NCBI GenBank assembly: GCA_023053545.1
Contig: JAKZAN010000004.1
Location: 8,804,001-8,868,000, forward strand
Reading direction: 5' to 3'
DNA length: 64,000 nucleotides
Source: Lepidurus packardi
Lineage: Eukaryota; Arthropoda; Branchiopoda; Notostraca; Triopsidae
Shown: positions 51,604 to 64,000 of the stretch, one piece after another
Layout of the letters: every line of letters begins with the position of its first letter
Numbering within the stretch: the stretch's first letter is position 1
The notes under the pieces: model-generated
Told to the model about the DNA's origin: nothing
The model's database searches: none
The model's input: only the letters and a program-made list of their open reading frames with translations
Program-made: the position numbers and the translations under genes

Positions 51604-53810
51604 TTACCCTTCTGATAAATATCTTACTTTCCGCACCGCTTTTGTTAACATGATTGACCCTATCAATGATACAAAGGCGCCAATGCCCACAATAACCCAT
51701 CGAACGACTTTTAGCGTATTAATGGGCCCAAATAACTGACTGTTAATTTCATCCGCCAAAGACTGGTCTATATCTGCAAACTAATCAAGGGAATCCATTA
51801 AAAATCTTGCTAAATTTTGTCTAGAGCTAAACAGTTTACCTCATTAACCCACATTATAGGATGAATGACTTCTTTTAGTTTCTTATTCAGGCTAATCCAA
51901 GAGTATTTTTTCAAGTCGATGTTGATCTGGATTCGCTTGGCAGCTGACAACGGAGCAGAAGACAACTAAACAATTTACAGTAGGGGTAAGTTAAAAACAT
52001 TTCCTATCTGTTGCTTCATTAAAACGCTGTAGTACGTACTGGCTCTAAATCGAAATAGGTTTCATGTAATTCCTTCTGGGGTTTCATGTTACCAATAGCG
52101 TCAATATATCTCTGGTCGCCTTGATAAAAGTGAGGCGTTGACATTAGAACTGGAGCACCTGATTACATATAAAACGTTGAAATAAAAAAAAATTCGTCAT
52201 TAACGTCTTTCAACAAAATCACTTAAAAATTTGCCAAACGTTCGACTCACCGTGTGCACAATGCCGCAAGTCCAAAATGGAAGCTCCGTAACAGAGTTCA
52301 GGAGTCTCAGGTGTCAAACAAAAACAGAAATTATCCGGATTTTCCGTATAATTAGCCAACACGTACTCGCGTACAGTAAACCGGCGCGCTTTAATACCGA
52401 GTACTTCGGTATCTGATTCGAATTCAGCATAAATAGATCTGTTAAGTAGAAGAAATTAGGTTAAATGCTAAGTAAACTAGATTAATTAAATTACTTTTTT
52501 ATCGCAGTGAATGGATAATCAATTCAGTTAAGTGAGTAAGAATTTAAAACGAGATATCTCACCTGCAAAGATCCGAGTTGAAGATGTAGAGTTTCGTGTC
52601 TATGTCTAATAGGGGAGAATACAATGTCCCATCTGTTCCATTAATCATGTTACACTCTGGTCCTTCCCAATTTTGCAAAGAAGTCTGATTTTTCCAACTC
52701 AAAATCGTCCCCAGTTTGGTATAATCCCCTTTGCCCGTATGCATAACGTACTCGCCGTCGTTGGACCCGTTTTTCTGTGTAGAAATTATAACGAAGGAAT
52801 TTCAGTAGTACTCACATTTAATACAATTCTGTTCAAATATTTACCTGAAAAAGTCCGATATAAGGATTATCCATCAAGGATTGGGGTGGATCGGGTAGTT
52901 CTGGAACCTTTGCTTGTACAAGTTTGTACAAGTCAATCCAATCAGTAATATCCCATCCATGGAACAGGAGATCGCCAGCGGTTTGAGTCATGTATAGACT
53001 TTGGTTGTGCTGTGTCAATATGGCTTTAATCGTGGTTAGTTTCACAAAACCAAGATTTAAAACGTCAGCGTAGGATGCCAAACCCTATAGTAAAACTTGC
53101 TCGTATCCATTTATTCTATTATAAGGTAAATTAATCAATCAACTTACCACATAAAACGGATTTAGCATGGTAATCATATCGCTTAAGGAAGCATTCGGGC
53201 CAGTACGCTCCGCATCGAAATAGTAATGATCATACTCCTTGTAAGTGACTGTATCGTCATTAAAGGATACATTGCCTTTGTCGCGCGTTTCCCTGTCAAA
53301 ATCGAAGAATCGACAGTTAAACTACCGCACCACTATGCTTTTAAAGATTTTTGTTAAATATAAAGATATATATGTTACTTGAAAACATATGGTCCTTTTT
53401 CGACTAAATTAGGCTTTTCTCCCTTCTCAACACCATCCGGATTAGTGCAATCGAATATGTGAAATTCCATATAAATAGGAATGGGCGAACTGGCCCACAG
53501 ATCGTATGTTTGTGATCCTTCTACCAAAACGGATTCCTTAAAAGGAATAACGATTTATGAATATCGAATTTATGAATAATCGAATAATAGATTTAATAGA
53601 ATAATCGAATAAAATAATAATATAAAAAAATAAACTAAGTAGTATTTCTCATGCTACTTATTGCTGAATTGGTTAATAATTACTTACCGACTTAATCATA
53701 CTAATGACAATTTGCTGGAATCCATACCATCCCAAGACGACTCCCACGATTAACACAACCAATCCGCTACTCAACACGATCGACGCTTTGGTAACCGGAG
53801 AACATGCCAT
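51604..53810 (-). CDS. CD36-family scavenger receptor
   Basis: Two-pass membrane glycoprotein that binds lipids or lipoproteins. Nine exons: 53810-53688, 53536-53379, 53292-53148, 53084-52845, 52774-52563, 52438-52251, 52158-52040, 51965-51840, 51780-51604 (495 aa). Membrane helices lie near both ends (ASIVLSSGLVVLIVGVVLGW; VVRWVIVGIGAFVSLIGSIM). The ectodomain shows family hallmarks: VEKGPYVFKE, NPFYV, TAGDLLFHGW, GKGDYTKLG, the WEGPECNMINGTDG block, the cysteine cluster CFC...CYGA...RHC, and STPHFYQGD. Many N-x-S/T sites are present. Which subfamily (croquemort, emp, LIMP-2) is not decided. The 3' end is uncertain: a strong donor AAA/GTAAGA near 51629 could splice to another short terminal exon. 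Confidence 0.92.
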
Positions 53811-54395
53811 AACTGAAGCTCGTTATCGTCATCTAACGAAGACAGGGAGAGAGTGGGCCCCTTTACTCCAAGAGCGCTTCATTTTTTATGACTCTCTAAT
53901 CAATCTTATCGCTTTAAGATTGATGCTACTAGTTGTACTATACGACGATTCGGCTAGGAAGTGCACTTGAAATAAGGACACCCATCGTCCTCCCGCCCCT
54001 AATCACGCCACCAAAAAAACAAACAAAAGAACAACACAAGATAACCAGCAAATGATTGGATAAAACGCTCTATCTATTTTTTTATCAATTTATGTAATTT
54101 TTCTTCTTTCGTAACGCTGACAACAACTAAGCCACGTGTTTCCCCAGTGCAATTTATCAAATATGCGTATGCTAAAATTGCAGCAACAGAGCTTGAAACA
54201 TAGGACTTACCAATGTCAATGATAACATGTGGACGGATTAAAGGTTCGTCAATCACGATTAAACGATACAATACCCACATAGATACAAATAAGCAGTGCT
54301 GATTGGACGGATTTAAGGATACAAAATAAAAACGTGAGATCTAGACACGGACAGTTGCGTTTTTCCTTTTTGTAGTTTGGGGTGTTTGTGTTTAT
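53811..54395. other. Intergenic between WDR19 3' end and CD36-family start
   Basis: Promoter of the CD36-family gene and 3' UTR of WDR19, both on the minus strand. A short frame at 54074-54280 on the minus strand has no recognisable similarity. Confidence 0.4.
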
Positions 54396-57300
54396 CTAGG
54401 GCTCCGCTGGGCCAGACGGAGCAGATATCCTATCAAGGCCTTTTATTGTCTTGATATCTTCCAGGCTCACATCGGTGCCGCACATGGGACAGTTGCCATT
54501 GCTTTGCAAAACCCTAAAAACACAAAAGCAGATAGTTTATCCTGTTCAGCGAAAATGGGCACTTACGATAAGAATTCCGACTTAATAGCATAAAAACGAC
54601 ATGAAGGACACCGCGTCAAGTCGTCGGCGACAACATGGTTTCCCTTTTATCAAGAAAAAAGAATTTCCATAATTAACCAATTTTTCGTGTGTTTTTTTTT
54701 TTTAAATCAAAGTAGTGTAGAAATTTCATAACAACAAAGAAATGTACCGTTGCTATGCAATATGGTAACGTATTCTTGCACTGGCTACAAGAAAGAATCG
54801 TTTCTATCACTGGGTGCTGGCAATAAGGACAAGGCGTGGTTGCAGCCTCTTCACTGGCCACGCCCTTGGATGGTTTACGTACTACCGCTTCGATTTTCTT
54901 CTTATATTTGGGATCAAGCGATTCTTTGTACTCTGGACGGAGTAGCGTTGCAGCGTACTGGAATGCTGCGCTTTTTAAACCAGCACGGTCACATTCAATC
55001 ACTGTAGAGGTCAAAATTGGGACCACATCTACACAAAACGTATAATTTTTTTTTATTTCCTTATTCAAATGAGGAGAGTTACGAGCTGGGAACTTGGAGA
55101 TGCTTTCAGCTACTCGTAAAAGCATCCTTGCTGCTTTAGGATGGTCACCGCGCTTCACTTGGATCCGTACTAAAACGTAGGAATGAAGAAGCATTAAATT
55201 CTGCTCCATGTCGTGTGGAATGTGGATTGCGTGCTGGGATAGCTCTTGGTACATATGTAATAGCAGATCATGAGCGTCTCTGTAGTTCCCTAATACAGAT
55301 ATCAGAACTACATTAGCACTCAATTAAATCAATTAAATCAAATCAATTAAATACACAATTTGTAGCTCATTTACCCGCGTTTTGTTCTTCACTAGCAATA
55401 ATAACGGCCGTTTTTGCAGCTTCTTTATATTGGCGACGAGAAATATAGACTCGGAATAGGTACTTTCCATCCTAGAGTTAAAATACACCATACGAATGAC
55501 TAAACTTTATAACAAAATATTTTCTAGGTATAAATGTTCAATAAAAAGTAAGTAAAAACTACGCATTATTAATTATTAACCGTGCTACATAATCAAATAA
55601 ATATATGATGAATTAACTAACTTAATCAAAAAGAGAATAAAAGAAAGACAATTAAGCGAAAAAATGAAAAAAGCACTGCCCTGGGTGAGACTCGAACTCA
55701 CGGCCTTGAGATTATGAGACTCACGCGCTGCCTACTGCGCTACCAAGGCTATACGCTACAATGTCTAATGGACATCTATAAGCTAACCATACCCGGGGAA
55801 TGCCGTCAACTTCGCCACGAAGAAAACTTGTTAGTTGGGATACGAGTTGTTCGTTTTGTGAATTGCCGATTATCTTGGTAGCCAAACTGAGCGCTTTATC
55901 CTCTTCAGTCCCAGCTTGGGCAGCTTTCAAGAGCAGCTTAATTGCCTACACGTCAAACAAAAATTCAGATCAAATCTTCCACGTCAGTCAAAATAGATAA
56001 AAAAGTATAAGGGATTAAAAATCTTAATTAAACCCCGGATTAGGAACCATCGCTATCTTATTCTAAAAATAGACAAATAAGGAGTGTTTACCTTAGCCTC
56101 TTGACCTGCCAACGCATAAAACTTGCCAGCCAAAAACACATTCTGTTCGCGCTCGGAATGAATTGCCATATTCAAGTAATCTTCGGGTCGCGCTTGATTA
56201 CCCAGAATGTCTGCATACAAAGCCATCTGCCCATGCTGCTGGGCTACTTCAAAGGCAGCTTCATGGCACTGAGATAATACTAAATACTCCAGCGCTGCTG
56301 CATAATCGCCTAATTTCATGAAAAACCTAACGAAAACAAATAAATCACAAACAAATCTCAAGTAATCGTGGATTTTCTCATACTTGGCAATTAACTTAGC
56401 TCCTTCCAAGCTTTTCGACTCGCGTGCTATACGGATGGCCTCTTGGGGATTATTAAGCTTGCTCAGACACAAAGAAATAGCACTTTCAAAATCTCTAGCA
56501 GTTTCATACGCTTTTAATGCTTCTTTATACTTTCCTTCGCCTTCTTTTGCCTGAAACCATTAAGAAAATTAACAATTATTTGAATATGCATCCAAAGAGT
56601 AGTACTTTTGCGTATTGTAACTGGATGTTAGGTGACGTCACGTGATCAATGAGCTCGCTAACTTTGCTCCAGTTCTTCAAGCGCACATACAACGCTGCAG
56701 CTTTCTCCACGTGTCCACTTTTCTCGTATAGAAAAGCAGCTTCTGTCCAATTCTGTGAAATATAGAAATACCAATAAAGATTTTAAGGGAAAATTTTATT
56801 CACTTTACTTTGGTGTCTTCCAACGCTTCTGCACATTGACGGCTCAAGGTTTTGTCATCGAGTTGCTGTACTAGACTCAGACCACGCCTTACATCTCCAC
56901 AGCGAATGGCTGTTCTGGCTAAGCCAGCTCTGCAGACCGACAAATCATCTGTCAAGCCTTCACTAACCAACCCATGCAACGCTTTCTCATAGTGCACCAG
57001 CGCAGTCGCATGATCACCCCTAAGAATTATAAAATAACATCAATATCGTTCCCATAAGATACAAAATCTTTTTCCTACATGCTTTCCAGCTGCTGAGCGT
57101 ATTCTTTGGATAAAAATGAGATTCTTTGTGGCGCATACTGCTTAGCTAAGGCCAAAGCTTCTTCCCAATGCATGACGTCACACTGCATTTCCAACGCTGC
57201 TTGGGGTTGACTGGATTTCAAGTAAAGTTCCTAAGAAAAATCGTATAATAAAGAACTTCTTTCAATTATCGTATTATCTTGTTCACTTGAGCTAATGTAA

Positions 57301-60300
57301 GATTGCCTAACAACATCGCAATATGTCCTGCAAGAAGATTAGAATCTTCTACTTCGGAAATACTCTCCAAAGAAAACACCATACCGACATCGCCTAACCG
57401 TTTATAAACCCTAATAGCTAAATTCAAAAACAATGTTCATTACCCATCCTAATTCATATCAAAGAAAAACAAACCATACCTAAAGCCACTTCCAAGCTTT
57501 TTAAGGCGGCTTCTGCCAATTGCACCCAATCTTCAAGGGTTTCAAGTATCTCGCACACACGCCAAGCATCGGGATATTTTTCCAACGAAATTAATTGCTC
57601 CAATACAGCTTTGGCTTCCTTTTTCTCCACCGAACTTGGTACCACATCCAAACACGGTAAAATTTGACTAGTAAGTTTTGCTCCAGCTGTCAACACGGTA
57701 ATTTCCGGGCCTTGGAACAGCAAAGGTAATTGGCCGTTGAGTAAACTAGCTCTTCCGACTTTCGAAACACTTAAACCTAAAGACAAAAAGAAATAATTAC
57801 CTTATAATACTTAAAAAAATACGTAATATTCACTGATATCGTAAAAATTATAATACGTAAAATTCACTAGTATCGAAAAATCCATACAAAATTCATTAAA
57901 GTAGAACTGCGTTACCTTGAATATTGTCTTTGCGGAAAATGTAAGCCTCTAGCACTTCAGTATCATATGCTACAAAGATGTTCCTTGCTGGGGCTAAACT
58001 ATCCCAAAGAATCCCCTCACATTTAGATAGGAAGTCTGACACTCGCACTAATTGATCATTAACCTTCAAAAAAAAATAAGAGAATAAATAACATTGAATG
58101 TTGTTTTAATTTTACCGGATTAAAGTTGAAACACTGGCCTCGATCATCGATTGCCAAGATCTGAATTCCTGCAGGATCAGGAAACACTTTTCTCCAAGCA
58201 CAGGTATGTCTATACTCGTTGACAGGTTTCCATTCTTCCAACGAGAAAACAACTAAATCACCCATCTAAAAAATAAAACAGAAAATAAATGAATTAATAC
58301 ATGTGATAAGTTTAATCATAGATTTACATCAGTTGCGTAAATGAGAAAATCCTTCGTTAAGGCATGGCACGTAATTCGCAAATTTTGTGTTTCCTTATCA
58401 GGGAACGTACGACTAGATTTCTCTTCAGTATCTTCATTTACCTTTAAAAAAACACATAATCACGGCTAGCTTTCTAACTTAAAATTTGTTTAATTTACTT
58501 GGTGGAGCAAAAGTTTGCCTTTATCCATTAAAACCGAGGCAAAATCCCCACTCAAATACATGGATTGAACGCTAGACATATATTGGCGCACTCTGGGCTG
58601 TTCTAGGATGGTCTGGTCCCCAAACGCGTAAATCCAGACGCGATTATTGAACCCTGCGGCCATATGATTAGGTCCTAGTGCTAGGAAACTGGGCTCAACT
58701 TCCGTTGTTATCACTTTGGCTCCCTGGTAGTGGTAAAAATAAGGCTTAAGAACCCATTTTAAGCTTAAGTAAAAGTTTTGCGGGTTACTTTCTCAGACTC
58801 TCCGTAGATGGTAATCTCTCTCAAGCTAGTCAAAACAGCCACTCGGCCGTGATTGCACTGGGCCATCATAGGTAAACGCGTCAAGAACACATGAACGTTG
58901 CCAGAAGTGCCTCCTACTGCCAATAATCGCCCATCTTGGCTCCAGGCTAATGTATCAACCAAAGTCTCTTCTTCTAAGGTTAGCATACCTACGGTTTCCT
59001 TCCATTCTTTCAACTCGTGGATCTTTACTCTATAAAAAATTCCCAAATTAGAAAAAAAAAAGTATTTTGCTTTGCCACTTTACGTATTGTCTCCACAAGA
59101 CGCAGCTTTATTGATAGTGGTGCAAACCGCAATATTCGTTAGTCGTTCTCGATGGTTTTTAATTTGGAATAACTCTTGGCCGATTTCCTTCACATGGGTG
59201 GAAATAACCACGAAATAACCGGCCGAGAAACCCAACATCATGTATCCGTCTCCAAACCTTCAATAAATGAAATGTTGAAATGAAATTAGTTCATGAACTG
59301 AATAAACAAACTAGAAATAAGAAAAACAAAATAATGGAATAAAAATATATTACTAAAAGAAACTCTGATTAATAACATAATAATAATAAGTCTAATTTTA
59401 AAAATATTGTAATACACTAATACAATAGAATTTGAATTCTAGTAAGTAAGCTTTACCAACTGTAGGTGACAATTGCACCATATTTCTGCTGAAAGGCCAA
59501 TTCAATGGGGTTATCTGGATCATTGAGGTTTAGTAAAAAGAGATTTCTCTTAGCGACCACAACGCTTACCTTGAAGGAAATAAAACAGCGTGAAAACCAA
59601 TATTTGCTCGAAAAACAAACAATCGAAAAGAAATGTTTACAGTATTTTGACCCAAGGCGCGCTCGTCGAGCTTCATTTCAGAAAATTGAAGCTCAGCAGG
59701 TTCTCCTCTCAAAGGCACAGTTTGGAGCGTATCGCCTTCCGGCGAGGTAATTGTAAGAGTTTTGTCATCAGAACCCAAAGCCAGTACGCCTTGTTCACTC
59801 CAAGCGCCACATGAGATCCTACGAGAGTGCTTTCCCAACACAGGAATTTTCCTAATTTTAACCAAACGTCTGTCTTATAAAATCATCAGAATCTAAAGGA
59901 ATGGAGTTATACCTCGTTGTTTTATAGTTGTAAAGTAGCAAATTGCCCCGATTGGTACCAATGGCCAAAGTAGGCGTGTTTTTGGCCCAAATTAGCAAGG
60001 ACAGCGAATCTCTAAGTCCTGTGTCGACTTGCTCAGCCTTTTGGCTAGAAGAATTCCATAAGAAGAGAGTAGGACTCTTGTCTGTGATGATTCCGAGCAG
60101 GTTTCCCTCCGTATTCCACACAAAACCGGTTGCTAACCTAACAATGATCATTTTCAACTCTAACTTCATCAGAAAGTCAGAACTTGGCGTGTTACCCAGG
60201 CAGTTTTAGAAGGTCTTTTTGTTGTCCGTGTCTATCGTAAACTCCTACCGAAGAGTTACTTCCAGTAACCGCTAACAATCCTCCTTCTCCAGGCTGCCAT

Positions 60301-60441
60301 TGCAGCCCAACACTTCCTTGGCCATGAGCAGCACGTAAACTGAATATTTTCTGAATTAAAAGTATATTAATTTTTAATTTATAATAACTAAATATTTTTA
60401 AATGTTAAACGTTAAAGCACCTTTTCAGCCGAAATTCCCAT
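54396..60441 (-). CDS. WDR19: WDR19 / IFT144, intraflagellar transport complex A subunit
   Basis: Core IFT-A protein for retrograde transport and receptor entry in cilia. Twenty-four exons close in frame at 1349 aa (human about 1340): 60441-60421, 60350-60196, 60137-59913, 59851-59641, 59569-59457, 59257-59084, 59029-58789, 58723-58499, 58441-58328, 58265-58116, 58063-57916, 57776-57480, 57417-57287, 57230-57079, 57019-56809, 56752-56606, 56550-56384, 56326-56092, 55945-55793, 55471-55375, 55289-55083, 55028-54748, 54643-54567, 54513-54396. N-terminal WD40 propellers ([17 protein letters not shown]-type blades), a TPR solenoid ([23 protein letters not shown]), then C-terminal zinc-ribbon motifs ([29 protein letters not shown]). 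The start ATG rests on a 7-codon first exon and is the least certain part. A tRNA lies in the intron before exon 20. Confidence 0.95.
55667..55672 (-). terminator. Pol III terminator of the tRNA-Met gene
   Basis: Six T residues on the minus strand, four bases past the tRNA 3' end, with a second T run shortly after. Confidence 0.75.
55677..55749 (-). tRNA. tRNA-Met (anticodon CAT), elongator type
   Basis: 73 nt folding as a full cloverleaf. The acceptor stem pairs GCCTTGG with CCAGGGC (one T-G wobble). The D-arm is TAGCGCAGTAGGCAGCGC, the anticodon loop CTCATAA and the T-arm GTGAGTTCGAGTCTCAC, with discriminator A. It closely follows the conserved eukaryotic elongator methionine tRNA. It sits in a WDR19 intron on the same strand, so A and B boxes are internal and transcription by Pol III is independent. 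Confidence 0.95.
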
Positions 60442-61204
60442 CACATTCCTTCAAAAAACGTTCCAACTTGCACCGTAGTAACGCAGAGCTGCCAAAGCAC
60501 AACAAACAATCCAAACTTCCCACTGACAGCCCGCCTCTAGCGGTAAGTAAAGCCCAAAGCGCGCCAAATTTAACTAAAACGTAGATTCGAACTCGAGGTG
60601 CGTAATGTCTAGATCCAAAGCCATAAATTCGAACTTGAGAGTGCTAAAATTTACTTTAAATCGGTTTTACTGGTGAATATTAAATAAAAATATATGTTAT
60701 TAAAAAATTGAATAAAACTTGAACGATTATAGTTTAAAGTACACATTACAATTAGCAATTGGCAAAGATAACATTTATGTGCAAAGGATGTTACAGCGAA
60801 AACCGGTTTTATTAGATATAAATTGTGACAGATTTCCGGTATGTTTGATAAGTAAACGATTTCTACTCGTAAGTGAAAGTTGGCGTCGGCGTCGGGGACG
60901 CCGTCCCACATTCCTATAGCGCAGACGCCTTTAGGTTTGCCTCAGCCAAATTACATTTTTACTGAAGGCACCGACGCCCTGACTCAGTTCGTGAGTAGGT
61001 CCACTTTGCACTTGTCGTATATTTCTAGACTTTCTAGTTTCCCATTTTCAGTGTTTCCATTCCCCCTTTTCCCAACCAATGATTATTATCCTGTAGACCC
61101 CCCCCCCCCCCTCCCCGAAAGAAAAATCGTGCACTATGTTACGTTATAGCCTCCAATTAATTCCATTCCCCTATTAAGTTAAATCCCTGTCCAACTATTT
61201 TACT
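60442..61204. other. Divergent region between WDR19 and DAGL
   Basis: 763 bp upstream of both genes. A GC-rich patch (CGTCGGCGTCGGGGACGCCG) lies near 60888-60908 and a poly-C run near 61098-61112. No clear X-box for RFX factors, expected for a ciliary gene, was found. Confidence 0.4.
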
Positions 61205-64000
61205 ATGCCCGGAATTGTCGTTTTCAGACGACGATGGAGTGTAGGCAGCGACGATCTCGTCATCCCGGGCTTGACACTCCTCATCATCCATTTCATTTGG
61301 TAAGTCGCCTCAAAACCCCCTTTTCCTCCCCCTTTTCAAATTGATTGTCATGACTACGACGATATATATATATATATATATATAAAAGAAATACACGGCG
61401 TGACAGGTGGGTCGAACTTCCGTTCCGGTATTATCCACGCTCAAATCGCGTTTGGTAAGCGAGGTGACTTTCGTTTTGAAAATGTGACTTAAAAAAAATT
61501 AAATAAAAAAATCGAATTATTTTAGTGTTTAAAATAGTACAAACACAGCACAAAAAGCCTCTTAAAAATAGTTGCCAGGAAAAACTAAAGTCACAGTGGC
61601 CAAGCGCCAAAACATGCAAAAGGCTTTTGACAAGCCAGACCAGCCCAGCCGGGGATAAACAATTCTTGTTTATTCCCTTGCTTTAAATCCATTAAAGCAA
61701 TCTGGCTTGCACGATGAAAGCAAGACCAGGAGGGAAAAAGAAAAAAAATGTTTTTAAATACACCTAAGTTCCAACTATTGATAAAAAAAAAAGGCAGAAA
61801 TAATCGTCCTTGGGGGATACACAACACCGAAACTTCTTCCATGCTTTGATAGCGATGCTAAAAATGCAAATAAAACAAGGGAACGGATAGAAGTAGGAGG
61901 AACTAGCGGGTTTTTTTTACTCCCAATTTGGGGTGGCAAAACTTTCCATCCTCCTCCGCCCATCTCCGAAAGTTCCAAATGTTCCCTTCTTTTGGCTCCG
62001 CATCTTATTGCGAGCACCCTTGTGGATCAATAGTCCCCTGCTGCCACCGTCGTCTTCTCTCTACACTCTAGTAAATACCCTAAGAGGGGCGGAACCGTTT
62101 TACGTTGCTAACATACAAGGCGATAAATCTTTTAGCATCCCTTCGGACTCTCACTTTTCACGAAAACCTCTTTTCGTCTCAACTTTTTGGTTAACTTTGA
62201 CGTTCGGGGGAAAAAGGAATAAAGTGTAATGAGATGGGACGTATCACTTCCGAATCCTTCCCTTCCTTTTTTATCTTGCTGATTAAACTCCGTACAAAAT
62301 TAGGTTGGTGGTGCTGAGTGTCACGCTGATCGTTCATTCACCACAGAAGACAGGTTATACGAACTCTACAATACCTTCTGTCGATACTACAAACAACCAA
62401 AGTCAATCATTGGGCCATTTCTCTGAAAACGGTAGCATAAGTCTAGAGCCGCGAACCGGAGAGAATTGCCAGACCAGCTTGCACTTCCTGTTGTTGGGCC
62501 ACGTGGCTCTTTTGGCGGGAAGCGTCATTCTGGAAGCGTGCATGGCGGGAATAGCGTTAAGGGGCACAATAATGAATACTGAGCCACGCGCTCCGATGCA
62601 GTTTATTCTGTATACGCATTTAGGTAGGCGTCGAGTTTTTCTTTTTGATTAACCTTATCAGCCAGTTCTGTGTCAACTGTTGCAGTAATCTTGTTGGCTG
62701 ACGTCGCCTGGCTCATCCTGAGCATTCTATGGCTTCACGACCATTATGCCACGTGTCGAACAAGCTCAGGATCGGCTAAGGAAAGCCTCTTAGGTTCGTA
62801 AAAATGTATTTTATTCTCCCTTTTACTATTGAGGAGCCTGAAATTGATGCCGTATTTTCAAGTAGGCGTGGTTATTACCGAACTAGTCGTAGTCTTCAGC
62901 GTCTTGGTAACGGTGTGGTGCACCTTTGACGCTGCCGGTCGATCCTGGGTCAAAATGAAGCGATTCCAACGTAGTTTACGCGACGATGAAGCCAAATTCC
63001 ATTACAAACGCTCCGGTAGCCACCGCCCTAATTGGCGTCAGAGGTACTTAGCCTCCCACCCGAGGCTTTAAAAGTCAAACCGAAAATGTATACCCTATAA
63101 TTAGAGATACTCCCACAATAATCCCTAAAATAATCTGTTGTCTTTCATCGCCTTTCATTTCTGCGAACCTATATCTAAATTTCATCTACAGGAAAGTCTT
63201 AAGAGCCTATCAGGATAGTTGGAATCATCGATGTCGGATGCTTTTCTGCTGCATGGGCAGATCGGATCGTTATCAGGTTAAGTGTACTTCAAGTTTTCGC
63301 TTGGCTCGTCAGTATTTGACTATTTTTCCTTGACTTTTTTGTGGCTTTTTGGAAAATCCAACAAAAGGACTCCTTTACGGACATTGCTCGATTGCTCTCT
63401 GACTTCTTCCGAGATTTGGACGTCGTGCCTTCTGACGTAGTCGCGGGCTTGGTTTTATTGCGTCGAGAACAGCGATTGAAACAGGAAGCCCTGGCTCACC
63501 AAGTAAAAAGCCATCTCTATCAGCCTCTCTCTCTTTACTCACTGTCACCACTGGATACGCGCCTCAATTCTTGCGTTTGTTTGTCTCCCCAGCAGGGCGA
63601 TGGCATTTATGATTTTCTCTCGGGTGTTCCTGTCACCCCGAGAACCCGCTTCGTGGCGTTAACCGAACCCCAGGAACTGGAAGTGTTTCGCAAGACTCTG
63701 CATTTCATGCGTTATGCCTTGGCAGCTTACGGCTGGCCCATGTTTGTTATGCAAAACACCTGCAGCTTCTGTAAGCTCTGCCCGCATTTCAAGTAAAAGA
63801 CTTTGGCTAATCTGCCAACAAAAAAAGAAGAAGAATAGAAAGCATTTTAGGTTACATATTTATTTTTTTGTTATTGACAGATGGACTTGCTGTTGCTGCC
63901 AAAGTGGAGATCGTCATCAAACCAAGGAATCACTCTTGGTTACGGGAGACAACTGCGGGTGCAATCAAGCGGCGTTACATCAAGTGTGCCAAGATGGGGA
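61205..64000 (+). CDS. DAGLA: sn1-specific diacylglycerol lipase alpha, 3'-partial
   Basis: Membrane lipase that makes 2-arachidonoylglycerol from diacylglycerol. Visible exons: 61205-61299, 62304-62623, 62686-62793, 62863-63043, 63192-63276, 63368-63502, 63593-63792, 63891->64000. The N-terminus MPGIVVFRRRWSVGSDDLV is nearly identical to the family. Four membrane helices follow, with an expanded extracellular loop after helix 1 (N-x-S/T sites, NQSQSLGHFSENGS). Conserved cytoplasmic blocks are FFRDLDVVPSDVVAGLVLLR, YALAAYGWPMFVM, and the cysteine-rich CSFCKLCP...CCCQ...DNCGCNQAAL. The alpha/beta-hydrolase domain with the catalytic serine lies beyond the right edge. Intron 1 is about 1 kb. The exon at 63593 could start at 63596 instead (tandem CAGCAG acceptor). 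Confidence 0.95.
61362..61384. repeat. (AT)n microsatellite in DAGL intron 1
   Basis: About eleven uninterrupted AT dinucleotides. Confidence 0.9.

Overview
The window looks like an arthropod nuclear genome. Genes are split by short GT-AG introns, mostly about 50-90 nt. There is a secreted cuticle/peritrophin-type chitin-binding protein, an arthropod-style calcitonin-type neuropeptide precursor and a quiver-type Ly6 protein among conserved metazoan housekeeping genes. Species cannot be fixed from sequence alone. Exon coordinates were worked out by hand from splice signals, reading-frame continuity and remembered family sequences. Every complete CDS listed closes in frame.

Left block (1-14.7 kb): the 3' part of an MFSD6-like transporter (+), a repeat-rich chitin-binding protein (+), then on the minus strand GUF1 (mitochondrial LepA/EF4), WDR77/MEP50 (methylosome WD40 subunit) and SREBP. 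Between the chitin-binding gene and GUF1 sits a 1059-bp, nearly fully palindromic element (438-bp arms, 183-bp loop) flanked by TTAA duplications. It inserted into the last two codons of GUF1 and replaced the native end with a 34-residue tail.

Middle block (14.7-42.6 kb): gene-poor. It holds the SREBP 5' region, low-complexity tracts (a 32-G run, several degenerate short-period repeats), a gamma/delta-sarcoglycan gene (29.5-33.7 kb) and a calcitonin-type neuropeptide gene (37.2-39.1 kb). The neuropeptide gene has two alternative 3' exons, each encoding a different Cys-loop peptide with a predicted C-terminal Pro-amide.

Right block (42.6-64 kb): dense. Ly6/quiver-like GPI protein (+), LRR membrane protein resembling TPBG/WAIF (+), DONSON/humpty dumpty (-) head to head with RFC3 (+) over a 328-bp gap with an E2F-type site, a CD36-family receptor (-), WDR19/IFT144 (-, 24 exons) with a tRNA-Met(CAT) inside one intron, and the 5' half of diacylglycerol lipase alpha (+), which runs off the right edge.

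Functional themes are DNA replication (DONSON, RFC3), lipid control and signalling (SREBP, CD36 family, DAGL), muscle/membrane anchoring (sarcoglycan), cilia (IFT144) and peptide signalling. No operon-like logic links the genes except the probable shared promoter of DONSON and RFC3.
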